A stretch of 64,000 nt of DNA, taken from assembly GCF_000003855.2 (NCBI RefSeq), contig NW_003101669.1, positions 748,795 through 812,794 of the forward strand, read 5' to 3'. A model generated the notes under the pieces. The model worked only from the letters and a program-made list of their open reading frames with translations, did not search any database and was not told the DNA's origin. Position numbers and translations under genes: made by a program. The stretch's first letter is position 1. Every line of letters begins with the position of its first letter. The stretch comes from Blastomyces gilchristii SLH14081 (lineage: Eukaryota > Ascomycota > Eurotiomycetes > Onygenales > Ajellomycetaceae). Shown in pieces: positions 1 through 12,236 of this stretch.

Positions 1-3000
1 GAAGGAAGTTTTTAAAGCTTTTAACTATACTAAAACAAGAAGTGTAGCAAAACTTCCAGCCTTAGAATATGAGTTTCAGAATGAATCATATACAGTAAAC
101 TCTTTTGAGGAAAAATGTCAAGCTTTCATGAGAATTCTCTTTCAGAACTCACCAGATTCAGATTCAGATTCAGAGGAAGAGAATATATCACTTCTCAACT
201 ACATTGATGAAAATGACTGAGAATGACCTGATCTTACACAAGATGAATTAGAGTCAGCTATCTTCTTAAGTTCTGTTAAAACTGCTGCAGGTCCTGATTC
301 AATTAATCACTTGATTATTCAGAATACATATTCCTACTTAAAGAATGAATATTTTGAGCTCTTTTTCAATCTCTTGAAAAATGGATATCATTCTGAATGC
401 TGAAGAGAAGCCACTGGAGTGATTCTTGTAAAACCTAATAGAAAAACTTCAATTCCTAAGTCATATAGAGTAATATCTCTATTGAACTGCCTAGAAAAGG
501 TTTTAGAAAAGATAATAGCTACTTAACTATCTTTTATAAGCTCTATAGATGATTCTCTTTTATTCAGTGAATAAATGAGAGATAGAAAACAGTGTTCTGT
601 AATTGACACTGTTCTCTCAGTTGTTCATGATATTCAAATAGCAAAGTATGAGAGTCTGGTCTCAACTGCAGTTTTTATTGATATAAAAGAAGCATTTGAT
701 CATGTTTCAAAGTCAAGATTAATTCAGACATTGAAGATATTAAAACTGCCACTTTCTCTAATAAAATGAGTTAACTGTTTTATGTCTAAAAGAAGTATAC
801 AACTCTTCTTTGATGGAATGAAATAAGATAAGACTGAGATAAAAGTGGGAGTACCACAGGGATCTCCAATCTCACTCATTTTATTTACAATATACACTGC
901 ATATCTATTTAAAAATAGAAATATAAGAATAGTGTGATCTCCAAGTTATATGAATGATATTGATCTAGTCTACAGCTCAAAAACTATCAAAGAGAATTTG
1001 AAAGTAATTGAAGAAGCTGCAAAGGAAATCTTTATTAGAGCAGATATCAATCAAATTCAATTTGATATAAATAAAACTGAGTTAATTCACTTCTTTCTGA
1101 GATTCAATGAGAAAGAACTATCTCTAACTCTTTTAAATAGAGAGATTAAACCCAGTGTAAATGTCAAATGATTAGAAGTATGATTAAACTCCAAGTTGAA
1201 TTTTAAATATCATGTTCAACAAAGAACTGTTAAGGCAGAAAGACTATTGAACAACATAATCAGACTATCAAATACAGAGAGAGGTCTATCCTTCCAGGCT
1301 ATGAGACAGTTATATATAGCCTGTATTACATCAGTAGCTGATTATGAAGTTCAAGTTTGATGGAATAATCAAGGGAATTTCACTGAACTCTTTCAAAGTC
1401 TGTAAAACAGAGCCTTGAGAAGAATTCTGAGAGTATTCAAATCATCTTCTATTAAAGCAATGGAAATTGAAGCTTCAATTCCTTCTTCTGCTATTAGATT
1501 TGAAAAGGCCTGTATGAACTATGCTCTGAGAGTTGTAAAGATGAGCTTAAATTATATAATCAGAGAAAGAGTCTCTTCTTCATTTTCATCAATTAACTCT
1601 GAAAATGAACTGGATTGAAATAGATTTCTTGATTGAAATGAAAATAATTCTTCAAAGAAAATGCCTTCTTAACTGTACAGACTATGCTCTCTGATTAAAA
1701 ATCAATTTTCTTCTTTAAATGTTGAAAAAGTTGATTATGAGAAGTTATCTCTCTGAAGAGAAAAGCTTGAATCTCTTATAGACTTATAAATAAGTGAACT
1801 ATCAAAAGAGAAAGAATGTGAACAGCATTTGAAGAGAATTTCTACAATCAATATAAAAGACTCTATTCTGATTTATTCAGATGACTCAAAAAATGAGAAC
1901 TTGAATAGATTAGGTGCAGGCATTGCTTATACTGAAGATAATATCAATTTTATCTCAGACTTCTGAAATCTAGACTCTGTATGTGAAGTCTTTGATGCTG
2001 AACTATTTACAATAGTGAAAGCTTTCAAACTCATTAAAATGAAATCTCATAAAAGAGGAAATTGTTTGAAAGAGGCATGAATATTCTCTGATAGTCAAGC
2101 TGCTTTAAAGAGACTTAGAAATAGTCAGATTTATAATGATCAAATGAATCTTGAACTGATCTTAAACTCTATTTTGAAAATTCAAAAGAGAAGAACATCA
2201 AAGCTGATAATTCATCTGCACTGGGTTCCTGCTCATATGAATATTCATGGCAATGAATTGGCTGATTCAGCTGCAAAAAAGGGTGCAGAATTAAGCAGAT
2301 CTATTCAAAAAATTGTGTCCTGGTCTTTTATAAAGAGAAAAATAAAAGAATCTTGTTTAAACAAGTGAAATGAAAGCTGGCAGAAACAAAAGAAGAGTAT
2401 ACATTATTCAAGATTTGAAACAAAACCCAAGTGGAAATCTTGTTCAATTAAATGTAAAAAGAAAATATTCTCATCTATAATACAGCTGAAACTAGGACAT
2501 GGCTATTTTAAATCTTATATACAAAGATTTGATGATAGATTTGACTCAATAGAATGCTCATTCTGTAATACAAATGAGAATTCTGAGTATATTGTAATGC
2601 ACTGTGCATTATACAATAATCTCAGAGCCAGATTGAAAGAGAAGTATGATCTAAATCAATTAAATATGAGATTCTTATTCTTAACTGAGACAGGAATTAA
2701 ATACTTAATAGACTTTCTATCAGAAACTCAAGCAGCTACAAGAAAATGGCTAAATTCAGAATTATCTGAATATGAAGAGGAGGAAATCAACCAGATATAG
2801 TCTGTTAAAACAGCTATATACTATCTTTTAATAATTTGTTTTGTTACAGTCTTTCTTTATTTTATCTTTTCCTTTTAATTTCTTTCTGTCTATCTATTTA
2901 ATATGTCTATCTTTAAGACTGTGTTCTCTTTTCCTTTGTCATGATATTGTCAAATGATTTCAAAGTATGAGATGATGTTAAAACACTGCAATTTGTAAAC

Positions 3001-3175
3001 AGTTTTTGTATTCTGAGCTGGAATTTTCTGATTTTGCATATCTGAAATTGATGAATGTATAATAGTTAACTTTACAGATATAGGAAAAACCCTGAGAACT
3101 AAAAGTTCTCAGGTAGATGTCATAGTCTCTGACTGCATACATCTATAATTGAAGAATAATAATAATAATAATAAT
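1..3175 (+). mobile_element. Decayed LINE (non-LTR retrotransposon), 5' end outside the window
   Basis: Read through its stops, the plus strand gives a reverse transcriptase followed by an RNase H, the order of Tad/I-type fungal LINEs. Visible RT blocks are TAAGPDSI near 280, KSYRVISLLNCLEKVLEKI near 455-515, a Q-to-stop before MRDRKQ near 575, IDIKEAFDHV near 680 and GVPQGSPISLILF near 850. The catalytic tyrosine box reads YMND near 947, so one metal-binding aspartate is lost. RNase H motifs are IYSDDSKNE (about 1870), IFSDSQAALKRL (about 2080) and HWVPAHMNIHGNELADSAA (about 2218). A Cys/His motif (CSFCN..., MHC) follows near 2555-2605. Nearly all breaks are TGG-to-TGA or CAA-to-TAA. The element ends in a TAA-repeat tail at 3154-3175, a usual LINE 3' end. 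It cannot be functional. Confidence 0.9.
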
Positions 3176-6100
3176 ACTGTTTTAATATATTTATCAGATA
3201 TTCTGTCTGATCATCTGTCTGTTAATAAAAAGCTGTGCTTAGATCTCATAAGATTTTCAGTATAGTCATCAGATCAGATCAGAACTCTTTTACAAAGATT
3301 AATTCTCTATCTAAGATAATGTTTATAGATAATTCATGCAATCAGATCACATCACAGACAAAGATATAAGTCAAATTCTTTAACTTCAAGTTCTTATAAG
3401 TGAGTATAAAGTGTGTTATCTTGATGAAGTAATTCACTATTATCAGCACACTGTTAAAGCAGGCATTATATATATTCTTGCTTTCAGAGAGACTCATAAG
3501 AGTATTCATTTCTAGCTATTCTCAAGATTTCTGTAGAATAAGTAGAGGAGTAAGTTCTTTATATAATCTGAACTACACTATCTACAAACTCTGATAAATA
3601 GTATAAGAATTCACTATCTTCTTTACAAGTTCTCATATCTTCAGTCAGAAGTATTTTCTTATAAGCAACTCATAAGTTCTAGTGTCTGTAAAATGACTCA
3701 CTAGAGAAGAGTTATGATATCTTTTAATAAGTTCTATACATAGAAACTTATTCACAGGCATATAAATTCAGTTCTCTCTTTATAAGAGATTATTTAAGTC
3801 TCTTCAATTCTTTATTTCTGCAGAATTAATCCCTGCTGTGAGCAGTTTCTGAATATACTAAGTATATTCATTCTTCAGTTGCAGTTCAGACAATCTGAAT
3901 AGAAGATTTTATAAAGACTTATACTCTGTTTCTTCTTATATCAGGTCTTTCACAGCACTTCTCAAAGTCTGTAAATTTTTCAGATTATAGATACTCTCTT
4001 CAAGAATTCTTACAGAGATTCTCAGAGTATTGACTCTCAGTATTATAGAGAGTAGTTATATAGACTTCTTCTCTCTCTTTCTTCTCTTCTCTTACAGAGA
4101 ATTAAGAGACTCTTCAGTCAATCTCTTTATAACACTCAGTTTAAGTATTCTGTGAAGCTTTTCTGTCTTCTCTAGTCTCTCTATATCTATCACTCTAATC
4201 TTCTTAATATAGTCTGATCTGTAAGAGAATTTATTCACTGAGTTCTTAGTTCTCTTAATATATTCTATCTTAAATCAGAACTTACTCAGTCTCTGAGCTC
4301 AGTAAATCTATCACTGTAAGAGTTTCTTGATTGAAGTAAACTGTTATAAGCTGTTATAATCAGTTCTAACAGTAATCACTATTATAAGACTCTCAAAGTA
4401 GTGATATCAATGATAGAAGAATTTCACTATTATAAGAAGCTTCTAATTATAAATGTTATAGTTAATCTCTGTGAATTACATCTTCTATGAGAAAAAGATC
4501 ACTGAAACTCAGTTCTCATTTAACTATAGTTATAAGACTATTTCTGAAATTATAAAGAAGAAGACATCTGTCTCTAATCTGATTAAGAGTAAGAAATCAA
4601 AGTGAAATAGTATTACTATATTCATAAATATCTGTTTTAATCTTGTAAAGACTCTATAAGCTTCTAAGATAAGAAAGTTCTTACAGTTCTTTCTTCTTAA
4701 TAATCTTTTTATTCTTCATTCATAGAATAACTTCTTCTTATTTTCATTCTTCAGCATGTCTGTAAGAGTCAAGAAGATTCTCATAAATATAAAGATAAAT
4801 TATCTATAGAAATTCACAAAGCTCAGAAAGATTTGAATCTTATAAATACTAGTTAACTCTGATTATAATAGAATAGTCTTAACTTATAAAGATTTCATCT
4901 GAATATTATCTGCAGTGATTACATATTCTAGAAAATTAATCTGATAGATACTGAAGTTATACTTTATAAGCTTAATATACAGTTCTATCTTATCTAAGAT
5001 CTTTAATACACTTTATACATACTCAGTGTATTCTTTCTTCTTCACAGAGTACATCATTACATTATTCAGATATATTATCACAAAGACATTCAGATATGTG
5101 TGAAGTATTTTATTGATAAAAGACTGAAATGCTGTAGAAGTATTAGTCAGATCAAAAGATATTACTAGATATTTAAACAATTTCAGTGCAGTTCTAAAGA
5201 TAGTCTTTTATTCATCTTCAGACTGTATTCACAGCTATATATATATATTAATTATATTCAGTTATATGAATATGACTGCTCTTATAAGACAGTTAATCAC
5301 ATTCTCAATCAGAGATAGAGAGTAGCAGCTCTTTGTTATCTTGAAGTTCAGGTCACAGTAATCTATATATAATCTGAGATCTTCATTCTTCTTCTTCATG
5401 AATATCACAGAGGCTCTCACAGAGATCTGTAAAGATTAGATGAAGTTATTCTTCAGATTCTTCTTTACATAGACTTACAAGATCTCTGTCTCATAATGAA
5501 AGAGCTTATAGATTGATTCTCAGAAGAGTTTCTACTCTTCTATCAAATTTATTATCAGATTCTTCTCACAGTGAGAAGAAAGCTCAGCTATCTTTACTGA
5601 GCTGAATATCTCTATAAGATCTCAGTATTTCTCTGATATCTGAAGCTTAGTTTTCATGACTGTGAGATTCTCAGATACTTATAAAGTCATTATATAGATG
5701 AGCTTGTCTTCTCTAATCAACTCTACAGTATTAACTAATTCTATCTCTATAAGTGAGTCTGCTAACATTGATTGAAAGTATAAACCTGACTTACAGACAG
5801 CTATGTGCAGATTATGTCTTTAAAGCTATATAAGTCTTAAGTATATATCATCTGTGATGTCTGTGATAATCACAGTTTCTGCAAATCTTCTTCAGATTTC
5901 AGAGAGATCTTACAATTCAAAGATAACTCTTACAAGTCTCTCAGCTCTTAGATCTGAGTTCTCATATTCTGCTTATTATAAGAGTAGATTCTTAGTTTTC
6001 ATCTTTCAGTTTATTTACTCTATGAGCTTTAGAAACACTACAGTGACCTGAGATTCTAAGTTTATCAATACTTTCTATACTTACAGAGCAGCAGTACTGT

Positions 6101-7500
6101 GATATAGTCTCTCTCTATAAGTAAGCATTTTCATCAGAAAAGTAACAGATTCAGGTGTCAGCTTTAAGACTCTTAAGAAGACTGTTACTGACTCTGTCTA
6201 TAACTTCTTAAATTTCTGTTTTAATTTGTTCAGACAGTTTATACAGAGATATTCTGATTTAGAATAGATGAAGCAGAGTTTCTTTTTCTTAATCTCTCTG
6301 TTATATACTCTGTTTACAGAAGCTTATAAAGCTCTTTCTCTCTGCTCAGTAGTCAGATGCAAATCTCTCTATATCTTGTTATTTTTTTCTAACAAATCTG
6401 TTCTCTGTTATTCTGACTCTTACAGAATTAGTCAGTGATCTACTCTTCACAGATCTGTGACTCTCACAGTGATCTGTAAGTGATGAATGAGAGTTATCAG
6501 TTTCTTCAGAGTCAAGAGCTTAGAGTTTTACTTAATGAGCTTGTTCTGTATATCTTTATTCAGTCTCTTTATAAACATCATTATTCAGGTCTTATTTCAG
6601 AACCCTGTTTTCACAGATCTTAATTCATATTATAATTTTATAAAGTGCTGTAAGTAGTCTTCATCAGATTTCTCATCTCTTTTTCTAATATTGATAATTA
6701 CAGTTCAGGTGTTCTCTGTCTGACTCATGAAGTCTCTTAACTTGTTCTCTAGATAGGTTTTAAGAACTGATCAGCAGAATCTCTTATAATCATTCTCTAG
6801 ATAATTCAGCCAGTTTTTGACTTCAGTGTAATAGAGATCTGTTATTATATAGATGACAGCTTCTTCATCTTTCATGTCACACAGTCAGGCTTGTAAGTCA
6901 ATTTCAAATACAAACTTATAAAAGCTTTTATAGATTATAGTTCAATAAGTAATCTTAAGTGATCACAGCTTAAGAAAGTTTCTTTTCAGTTTATAAGTAT
7001 CTCTGAAGATTATGTCTAGAGACTCAGTTTAAGAGTGTTTACAGACAGTAAGCATTTCTTATAAAAAAATAGCTTGATCTTGTAAAAGATGCTCAAGAAT
7101 GTTCTTTACTGAGATTAATTCATTTATGAATTCAGAGAGTTTCTCTGTCACAGATACAGAGAGTGATATTCTGTGAGTAATTAATAAGTTCTCTGAAACT
7201 TCTTTTATCAGAGTTATTCATAATTCAGATAACTACTTCTGAGTATCTGCAGTAGAGTTCACAGAGATTAAAGTATACAAGTTTCTAGTTCTTTCAGTTA
7301 TAACAGGTGATTACTGACTGACTGAGCTTGAAATATAAGAATAAGTACTCACAGACAATTATTTAAGTGTTTGCAGCTTGATATAATATGTACTGTTAAC
7401 TACTAGAAGTATTCACAGTAGAAAGATAAAATATAGAGATCAAATGTATAATAGTATTCAAGCTAAGTTATGAATAGTATTCATGAACTTCAGTCTATAT
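3176..7500 (-). mobile_element. Decayed Ty3/gypsy LTR retrotransposon internal region
   Basis: No open frame survives, but the minus strand near 5395-5340 reads RLYIDYCDLNFKITKSCYSL, the RT block 'RLCVDYRGLN..T.KN.YPLPLI' of Ty3/gypsy. After a frame change, about 5180-5020 gives DLTNTSTAFQSFINKIL and then IIYLNNVMMYS, the YLDD box changed to YLNN. Further down, about 4,680-5,020, the connection/RNase H start is readable (INFLEYVIT; IQIFLSFVNFYR). Order and strand place gag towards 7,400 and integrase towards 3,600, but I cannot name motifs there. Both catalytic aspartates of the YxDD box are lost. Boundaries are approximate; the first less-mutated sequence, near 7503 (TGTGTAGCCAAGGGCC), could be an LTR edge. 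Confidence 0.8.
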
Positions 7501-7599
7501 AGTTGTGTGTAGCCAAGGGCCGCTAGCCCTATTAATTACATGAGAGATAGGAATAGAGATAAAGAATTCATGAGAAGCGGGATTTCTTACAATTCTATT

Positions 7600-8340
7600 C
7601 TTAATATTATTTAAGTGATAGCAGAGTTCATTCTAATTACACTTTTTAAGTGTATATTTTCTAATTATTCATATTTATACTGATATATACTGATTATTTA
7701 TTAGATAATATTAAGATAATAACTTATTACAGTTATATTACTCTCACTGTAAGAAATATATAGTTAATAATAAATATTATAAAGACTCTGAAGAGTGAGT
7801 ATTTTAAGAATACTACAGCTCTGCAATCTTGATTTTTTTTTATTTTTATTTTTTATTTTTTTATTTTTCTTTTCTTTTTTTTTCTTTCTCTTTTTTTTTT
7901 TATTGTGATTTTTTCTTATTGTTGTTTTATTTTTTTTTTTTATTTTTTTTTACATTTTTTATTTTTTTTTAATTAAAATAATATTAATTACAATCTATAT
8001 TTAGAAAAGTAATAATATTTAATAATACTTTCTATTAAATATTCAATAAATGAGTACTATATTATAATATTATATAAGTGAGAAATGATTTTATAATCTT
8101 ATTTAATATTATTTTCAATAATGAGATCAGAATGAAAATATAACTAAGAATTTAAATATATTCTTTATCTGAGACTAGATTTTTATTCGAAAAGTAAATC
8201 TGAGATCTTTAATATTTAAAATAACATGATTTGAAATTAATGTAATGAATATAAATTATAATTAGAAGTAATACTTTTAGACAATATAATAACTATAAAG
8301 TTTAATCCTGGTCTCAGACACAGTTACACAGTCAGTCTAA
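7600..8340. repeat. Dispersed repeat R, copy 1
   Basis: From TTCTTAATATTATTTAAGTG onward this stretch matches 10,470-11,719 over its whole length, including the ACACTTTTTAAGTGTATATT palindrome and a poly-T/A tract at about 7,830-7,970. Its right terminus (about 8302-8340, ending CACAGTCAGTCTA) resembles the right end of the 506-bp MITE family described next. It may be an old LTR or a larger relative of the MITEs; I cannot decide. It keeps CTTTTAGA once, at 8274-8281, and so serves as the empty site for the MITE insertion seen in copy 2. Confidence 0.6.
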
Positions 8341-8423
8341 GCTGTATACACATAGTACATACTAGACTGACTGCTGAGACTATGAATTTCATGTTTAATT
8401 CTATTTAATCTAGTCTCATACAT

Positions 8424-9316
8424 GTCTAGACTGGCTGTCAGAATCATGAATTTCACATTTAATCTTATTTGATCTGGTCTCATACATTTCTTAGCGTGAA
8501 TCCCGCTGGGACTGACTATCAAAAAAACATGTAAAGTGACTATATATCAGATTTTAAAATGAAACCATGACTTGAAAAAAATGAGAAAGTGATCTCATTT
8601 GATTTCATTTAGTTTCATTCTTGACATAAAGTTACTATTTTTAGACATTTTAAGGTTTTTTTTAAACTATTTTTAATTTTTTAAAAAGTAACACTTTTTG
8701 GTAATACTCAAATAAGATTTAAAGTCATTTAAAGCAATAAAAATAATTTAAATTGAGAAGTGAAAATCATGATCTCATTTGAAAAATGTGATAAGAGTAG
8801 ACAGTAAGTCTCACTGAGACAGTATGAGACTACTATCTAATGTTAAAACTGTGTAATGAGAGCAGTTGAATTGGTAATGAGACTATTAAAAAATCTGGTC
8901 CTGGTTTCAGACACAGTCACACGGTCAGTCTATACATGCCTCAGTGACTGAATAGTTAATGCGGTCACTCAGTAGCATCTTGATGTGGGAAATCAAGGCA
9001 TGTGAGTTTGAAACCTGCAGAAAATACATTAAATTCAGAACTCAAGCATCTCAGGTTTCTAATAAATACAGAGATGTATAAATCACTTCAATAAATTACT
9101 CTATGTTTCTGAGCTGAGAAGTTATTATTATATGTATTTAATTGTCACTTCTTTGTATTTTCTATATTCTTATTATCTTGATATGATCTCAACACCTGTA
9201 TTTCCTCCTGTATAATTAATACTTAACCTGTATTTAACATCACACAAGAACTCATTATAAGCTTCACTTATATATAAGTATAATAAAAGAATAATAATAA
9301 TAATAATAATAATAAT
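8424..9316 (+). mobile_element. tRNA-derived SINE copy 1, interrupted by MITE A
   Basis: The element consists of 8424-8426 plus 8941-9316. The head GACTGAATAGTTAATGCGG resembles the A-box side of a Ser/Leu tRNA, and AGTTTGAAACC near 9007 fits a pol III B box (GGTTCGANNCC) with one C-to-T change. It ends in a TAA-type repeat at about 9289-9316. A 12-bp direct repeat, AGTCTCATACAT, flanks it at 8412-8423 and 9317-9328, as expected of LINE-driven insertion. A MITE sits three bases inside its 5' end. Confidence 0.75.
8427..8932. mobile_element. MITE copy A, 506 bp, inserted in SINE copy 1
   Basis: Starts TAGACTGGCTG and ends CGGTCAGTCTA. Flanking 8-mers are TACATGTC (8419-8426) and TACATGCC (8933-8940), an 8-bp target duplication with one transition. 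The duplicated target spans the junction between the MITE B sequence and the SINE head, so this insertion is younger than SINE 1. Includes AT-rich runs and no open frame. Confidence 0.8.
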
Positions 9317-9650
9317 AGTCTCATACATTTCTTAGTATGAATCTCACTGAGACTAGTTATTAAAAAAACATGTAAAGTGACTATATATCAGATCTTAAAA
9401 TAAAACCATGACTTAAAAAAAATAAGAAAGTAATTTCATTTAATCTCATTTAGTCTCATTCTTGACATAAAGTTACTATTTTTAGACATTTTAAGGTGTT
9501 TTTTAGACTATTTTTAATTTTTTAAAAAGTAATGCTTTTTAATAATACTCAAATGAGATTTAAAGTCATTTAAAGTAATAAAAATAATTTAAATTAAGAA
9601 GTGAAAATCATGATTCTATTTGAAAAATATGACAAGAGTAGACAGTAAGT

Positions 9651-10023
9651 TTATTATTATTATTATTATTCTTTTATTATACTTATATACAAGCAGAGCT
9701 TATAATGAGTTCTTATATAATATTAAATACAGATTAAGTGTTAATTATACAGAAGAAAATACAGGTGTTAAGATCACATCAAGATAATAAGAACATAGAA
9801 AAATACAAAGAAGTGATAATTAAATACATACAATAATAACTTCTCAGCTCAGAAATATAGAGTGATTTATTGAAGTGATTTGTACACCTCTGTATTTATT
9901 AGAAACCTGAGATGCTTGAGTTCTAGATTTAATGTATCTTCTGCGGGTTTTGAACTCACGCGCCTTGATTTCCCATATCAAGATGCTACTGAGTGACCAC
10001 ATTAACTATTCAGCCATCAGAGC
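9651..10023 (-). mobile_element. tRNA-derived SINE copy 2, perfect 14-bp target duplication
   Basis: On the minus strand it begins GCTCTGATGGCTGAATAG and carries AGTTCAAAACC as a B-box-like stretch. It runs about 373 bp and ends in a TAA repeat (plus-strand TTA repeat at 9651-9672). AGTAGACAGTAAGT occurs exactly at 9637-9650 and 10024-10037, the target-site duplication. Unlike the surroundings it keeps CpGs in the tRNA-like head (CTGCGGG, ACGCGCC), so it is probably a younger insertion than copy 1. Confidence 0.85.
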
Positions 10024-10469
10024 AGTAGACAGTAAGTCTCACTGAGACAGTATAAGACTACTATTTAATATTAAAACTGTGTAATGAGATCAGTTAAATT
10101 GATAATAAGACTATTAAAAAATCTAGTTCTGATCTCAGACACAGTTACATAGTCAGTCTAATATATACTGAATTAAGAAGCTGTGTAAGTTATATACTAG
10201 TAGCAGTATCTTAATAAGAGTTATATAATATGAGAAAGCTGCAACTCTTACTTATATATATAAAGAGTGAATTACTGAAGTAAGTGTATATATATTATAT
10301 AAAAGTAATACTTTTTAATAATACTCAGTCTCTGATATTATGAAAATAGAGTCTTTCTGTAAGATCTATTTTTATTAAAAGTCAGAGAATTTTATATTTC
10401 TTAAGATTATCTTTATATATCTTATCTGTGAAATCAATGAAATGAATTATTAATTTCAGTATTCTACTC

Positions 10470-10712
10470 TTAATATAATTCAAGTAATAGCAGAGTTCAC
10501 TCTAATTACACTTTTTAAGTGTATATTTTCTAATTATTGATATTTATACAGATATATACTGATTATTTATTAAATAATATTAAGATAATAACTTATTACA
10601 GCTGTATTACTCTCACTGTGAGAGATATACAGTTAATAATAAATATTATAAAAACTTTGAAAAGTAAGTATTTTAAAAATACTACAGCTCTGTCATTCTG
10701 ATTTTTTCTATT

Positions 10713-10744
<32 letters not shown>

Positions 10745-11719
10745 TTTTTTTTCCTTTTTCTATTATGATTTTTTCTCATTTTTATTTTGTTTTTTGTTTT
10801 TGTTTTTATTTATTTTATTTTTTATTTTTTTCAGAATTAAAATAATATGAATTACAATTTATATTCAGAAAAGTAATAATATTTAATAATATTCTCTATT
10901 GAATTTTCAACAAATAAGTACTATATGTAGAATATTATATAAGTGAGAAATAATTTCATAATCTTATTTAATATCATTCTTCAGAATAAGATCAGAATAA
11001 AAATATAATTAAGAATTTAAATATATTCTTTATTTAAAACTAAATTTTTATTTTAAAAGTAAATCTAAGATCTTTAATATTTAAAATAAAGTGATTTGAA
11101 ATTAATGTAATAAATATAAATTATGATTAGAAGTAATACTTTTAGATAGACTAGTCACTAAGACTATAAATTTTATATTTAATCTTATTTAATCTGATCT
11201 CATACATTTCTTAATATGAATTCTGCTGAGACTAATTATTAAAAAAACATATAAAGTAACTATATATCAGATCTCAAAATAAGATTATGACTTAGAAAAA
11301 ATAAGAAAGTAATCTTATTTAATCTCATTTAGTCTCATTCTTAGCATAAAGTTACTATTTTTAAACATTTTAAGGTTTTTTTTAGACTATTTTTAATTTT
11401 TTAAAAAGTAACACTTTTTGATAATACTCAAATGAGATTTAAAGTCATTTAAAGCAATAGAAATAATTTAAATTGAGAAGTGAAAATCATAGTCTTATTT
11501 GAAAAATGTGATAAGAGTAGACAGTAAGTCTTACTAAGATAGTATAAAACTACTATCTAATATTAAAACAGTGTAATGAAATCAGTTAAATTGATAATAA
11601 GATTATTAAATATTCTGATTATAATCTCAGACATAATCACACAGTCAGTCTACTTTTAGATAATATAATAATTATAAAGTTTAATTCTGATCTCAGACAC
11701 GGTTACACAGTCAGTCTAT
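10470..11719. repeat. Dispersed repeat R, copy 2, split by MITE C
   Basis: Aligns to 7,600-8,340 by eye along its length, with the same order of palindrome, poly-T tract (about 10,700-10,835) and CTTTTAGA site. It is interrupted at that site by a 506-bp MITE (11147-11652), after which similarity to copy 1 resumes and runs to about 11719. Confidence 0.6.
11147..11652. mobile_element. MITE copy C, 506 bp, with 8-bp target duplication
   Basis: CTTTTAGA is duplicated at 11139-11146 and 11653-11660, while the paralogous repeat copy has it once (8274-8281). This fixes the element's ends as TAGACTAGTC at the left and CAGTCAGTCTA at the right. Internal sequence matches copies A and B. No coding capacity. 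Confidence 0.85.
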
Positions 11720-11729
11720 ATATCTCATA

Positions 11730-12236
11730 TAGACTGACTACTGAGACTATGAATTTCATATTTAATCTTATTTAATCTAATTTTATAGATTTCTTGACAT
11801 GAATTCTGCTGAGACTAATTATTAAAAAAACATACAAAGTAATTATTCATCAGATCTCAAAATAAGATTATAACTTAGAAAAAATATAAAAGTGATTTTA
11901 TTTAATTTTATTTAGTTTTATTCTTGATATAAAGTTACTATTTTTAGACATTTTAAGATTTTTTTTAGACTACTTTTAATTTTTTAAAAAGTAATACTTT
12001 TAAGATAATACTTAAATGAGATTTAAAGTTATTTAAAGTAATAAAAAGAATCTAAATTAAGAAGTAAAAATCATGATTTCATTTAAAAAATGTGATAAGA
12101 GTAGACAGTAAGTCTCACTGAGACAGTATGAAACTACTATCTAATCTTAAAACTGTGTAATGAGATCAATCAAATTGATAATAAGATCATCAAATATTCT
12201 GGTCCTGGTCTCAGACATGGTCACACGGTCAGTCTA
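11730..12236. mobile_element. MITE copy D, about 507 bp, at the edge of the AT-rich block
   Basis: Same family as copies A-C: starts TAGACTGACTACTGAG, ends ACGGTCAGTCTA. I see no clean 8-bp duplication at its flanks. Base composition changes within about 10 bp of its right end. Confidence 0.75.

Larger units (their letters stand above)
8363..10160. mobile_element. MITE copy B, 506 bp, split by two SINEs
   Basis: Three blocks, 8363-8423, 9329-9650 and 10038-10160, add up to exactly 506 bp when the two SINE insertions and their duplicated targets are removed. That is the length of copies A and C. The joined element begins TAGACTGACTG and ends CAGTCAGTCTA, an inverted repeat. Its flanks are GTACATAC (8355-8362) and ATATATAC (10161-10168), an 8-bp target duplication differing only by two transitions. 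An 8-bp duplication fits hAT-type elements. No coding capacity is visible. Confidence 0.75.

Noticed and set aside
1..2800. LINE using an alternative code with TGA as Trp
   Set aside because: TGG still encodes Trp at several conserved sites, TAA stops also occur, and the catalytic YxDD is damaged. Mutation explains all of it.
8938..9020. Genuine tRNA gene
   Set aside because: The A and B boxes are degenerate, no proper cloverleaf or anticodon arm is apparent, and the sequence occurs twice with a TAA tail and target duplications, so it is a SINE head.
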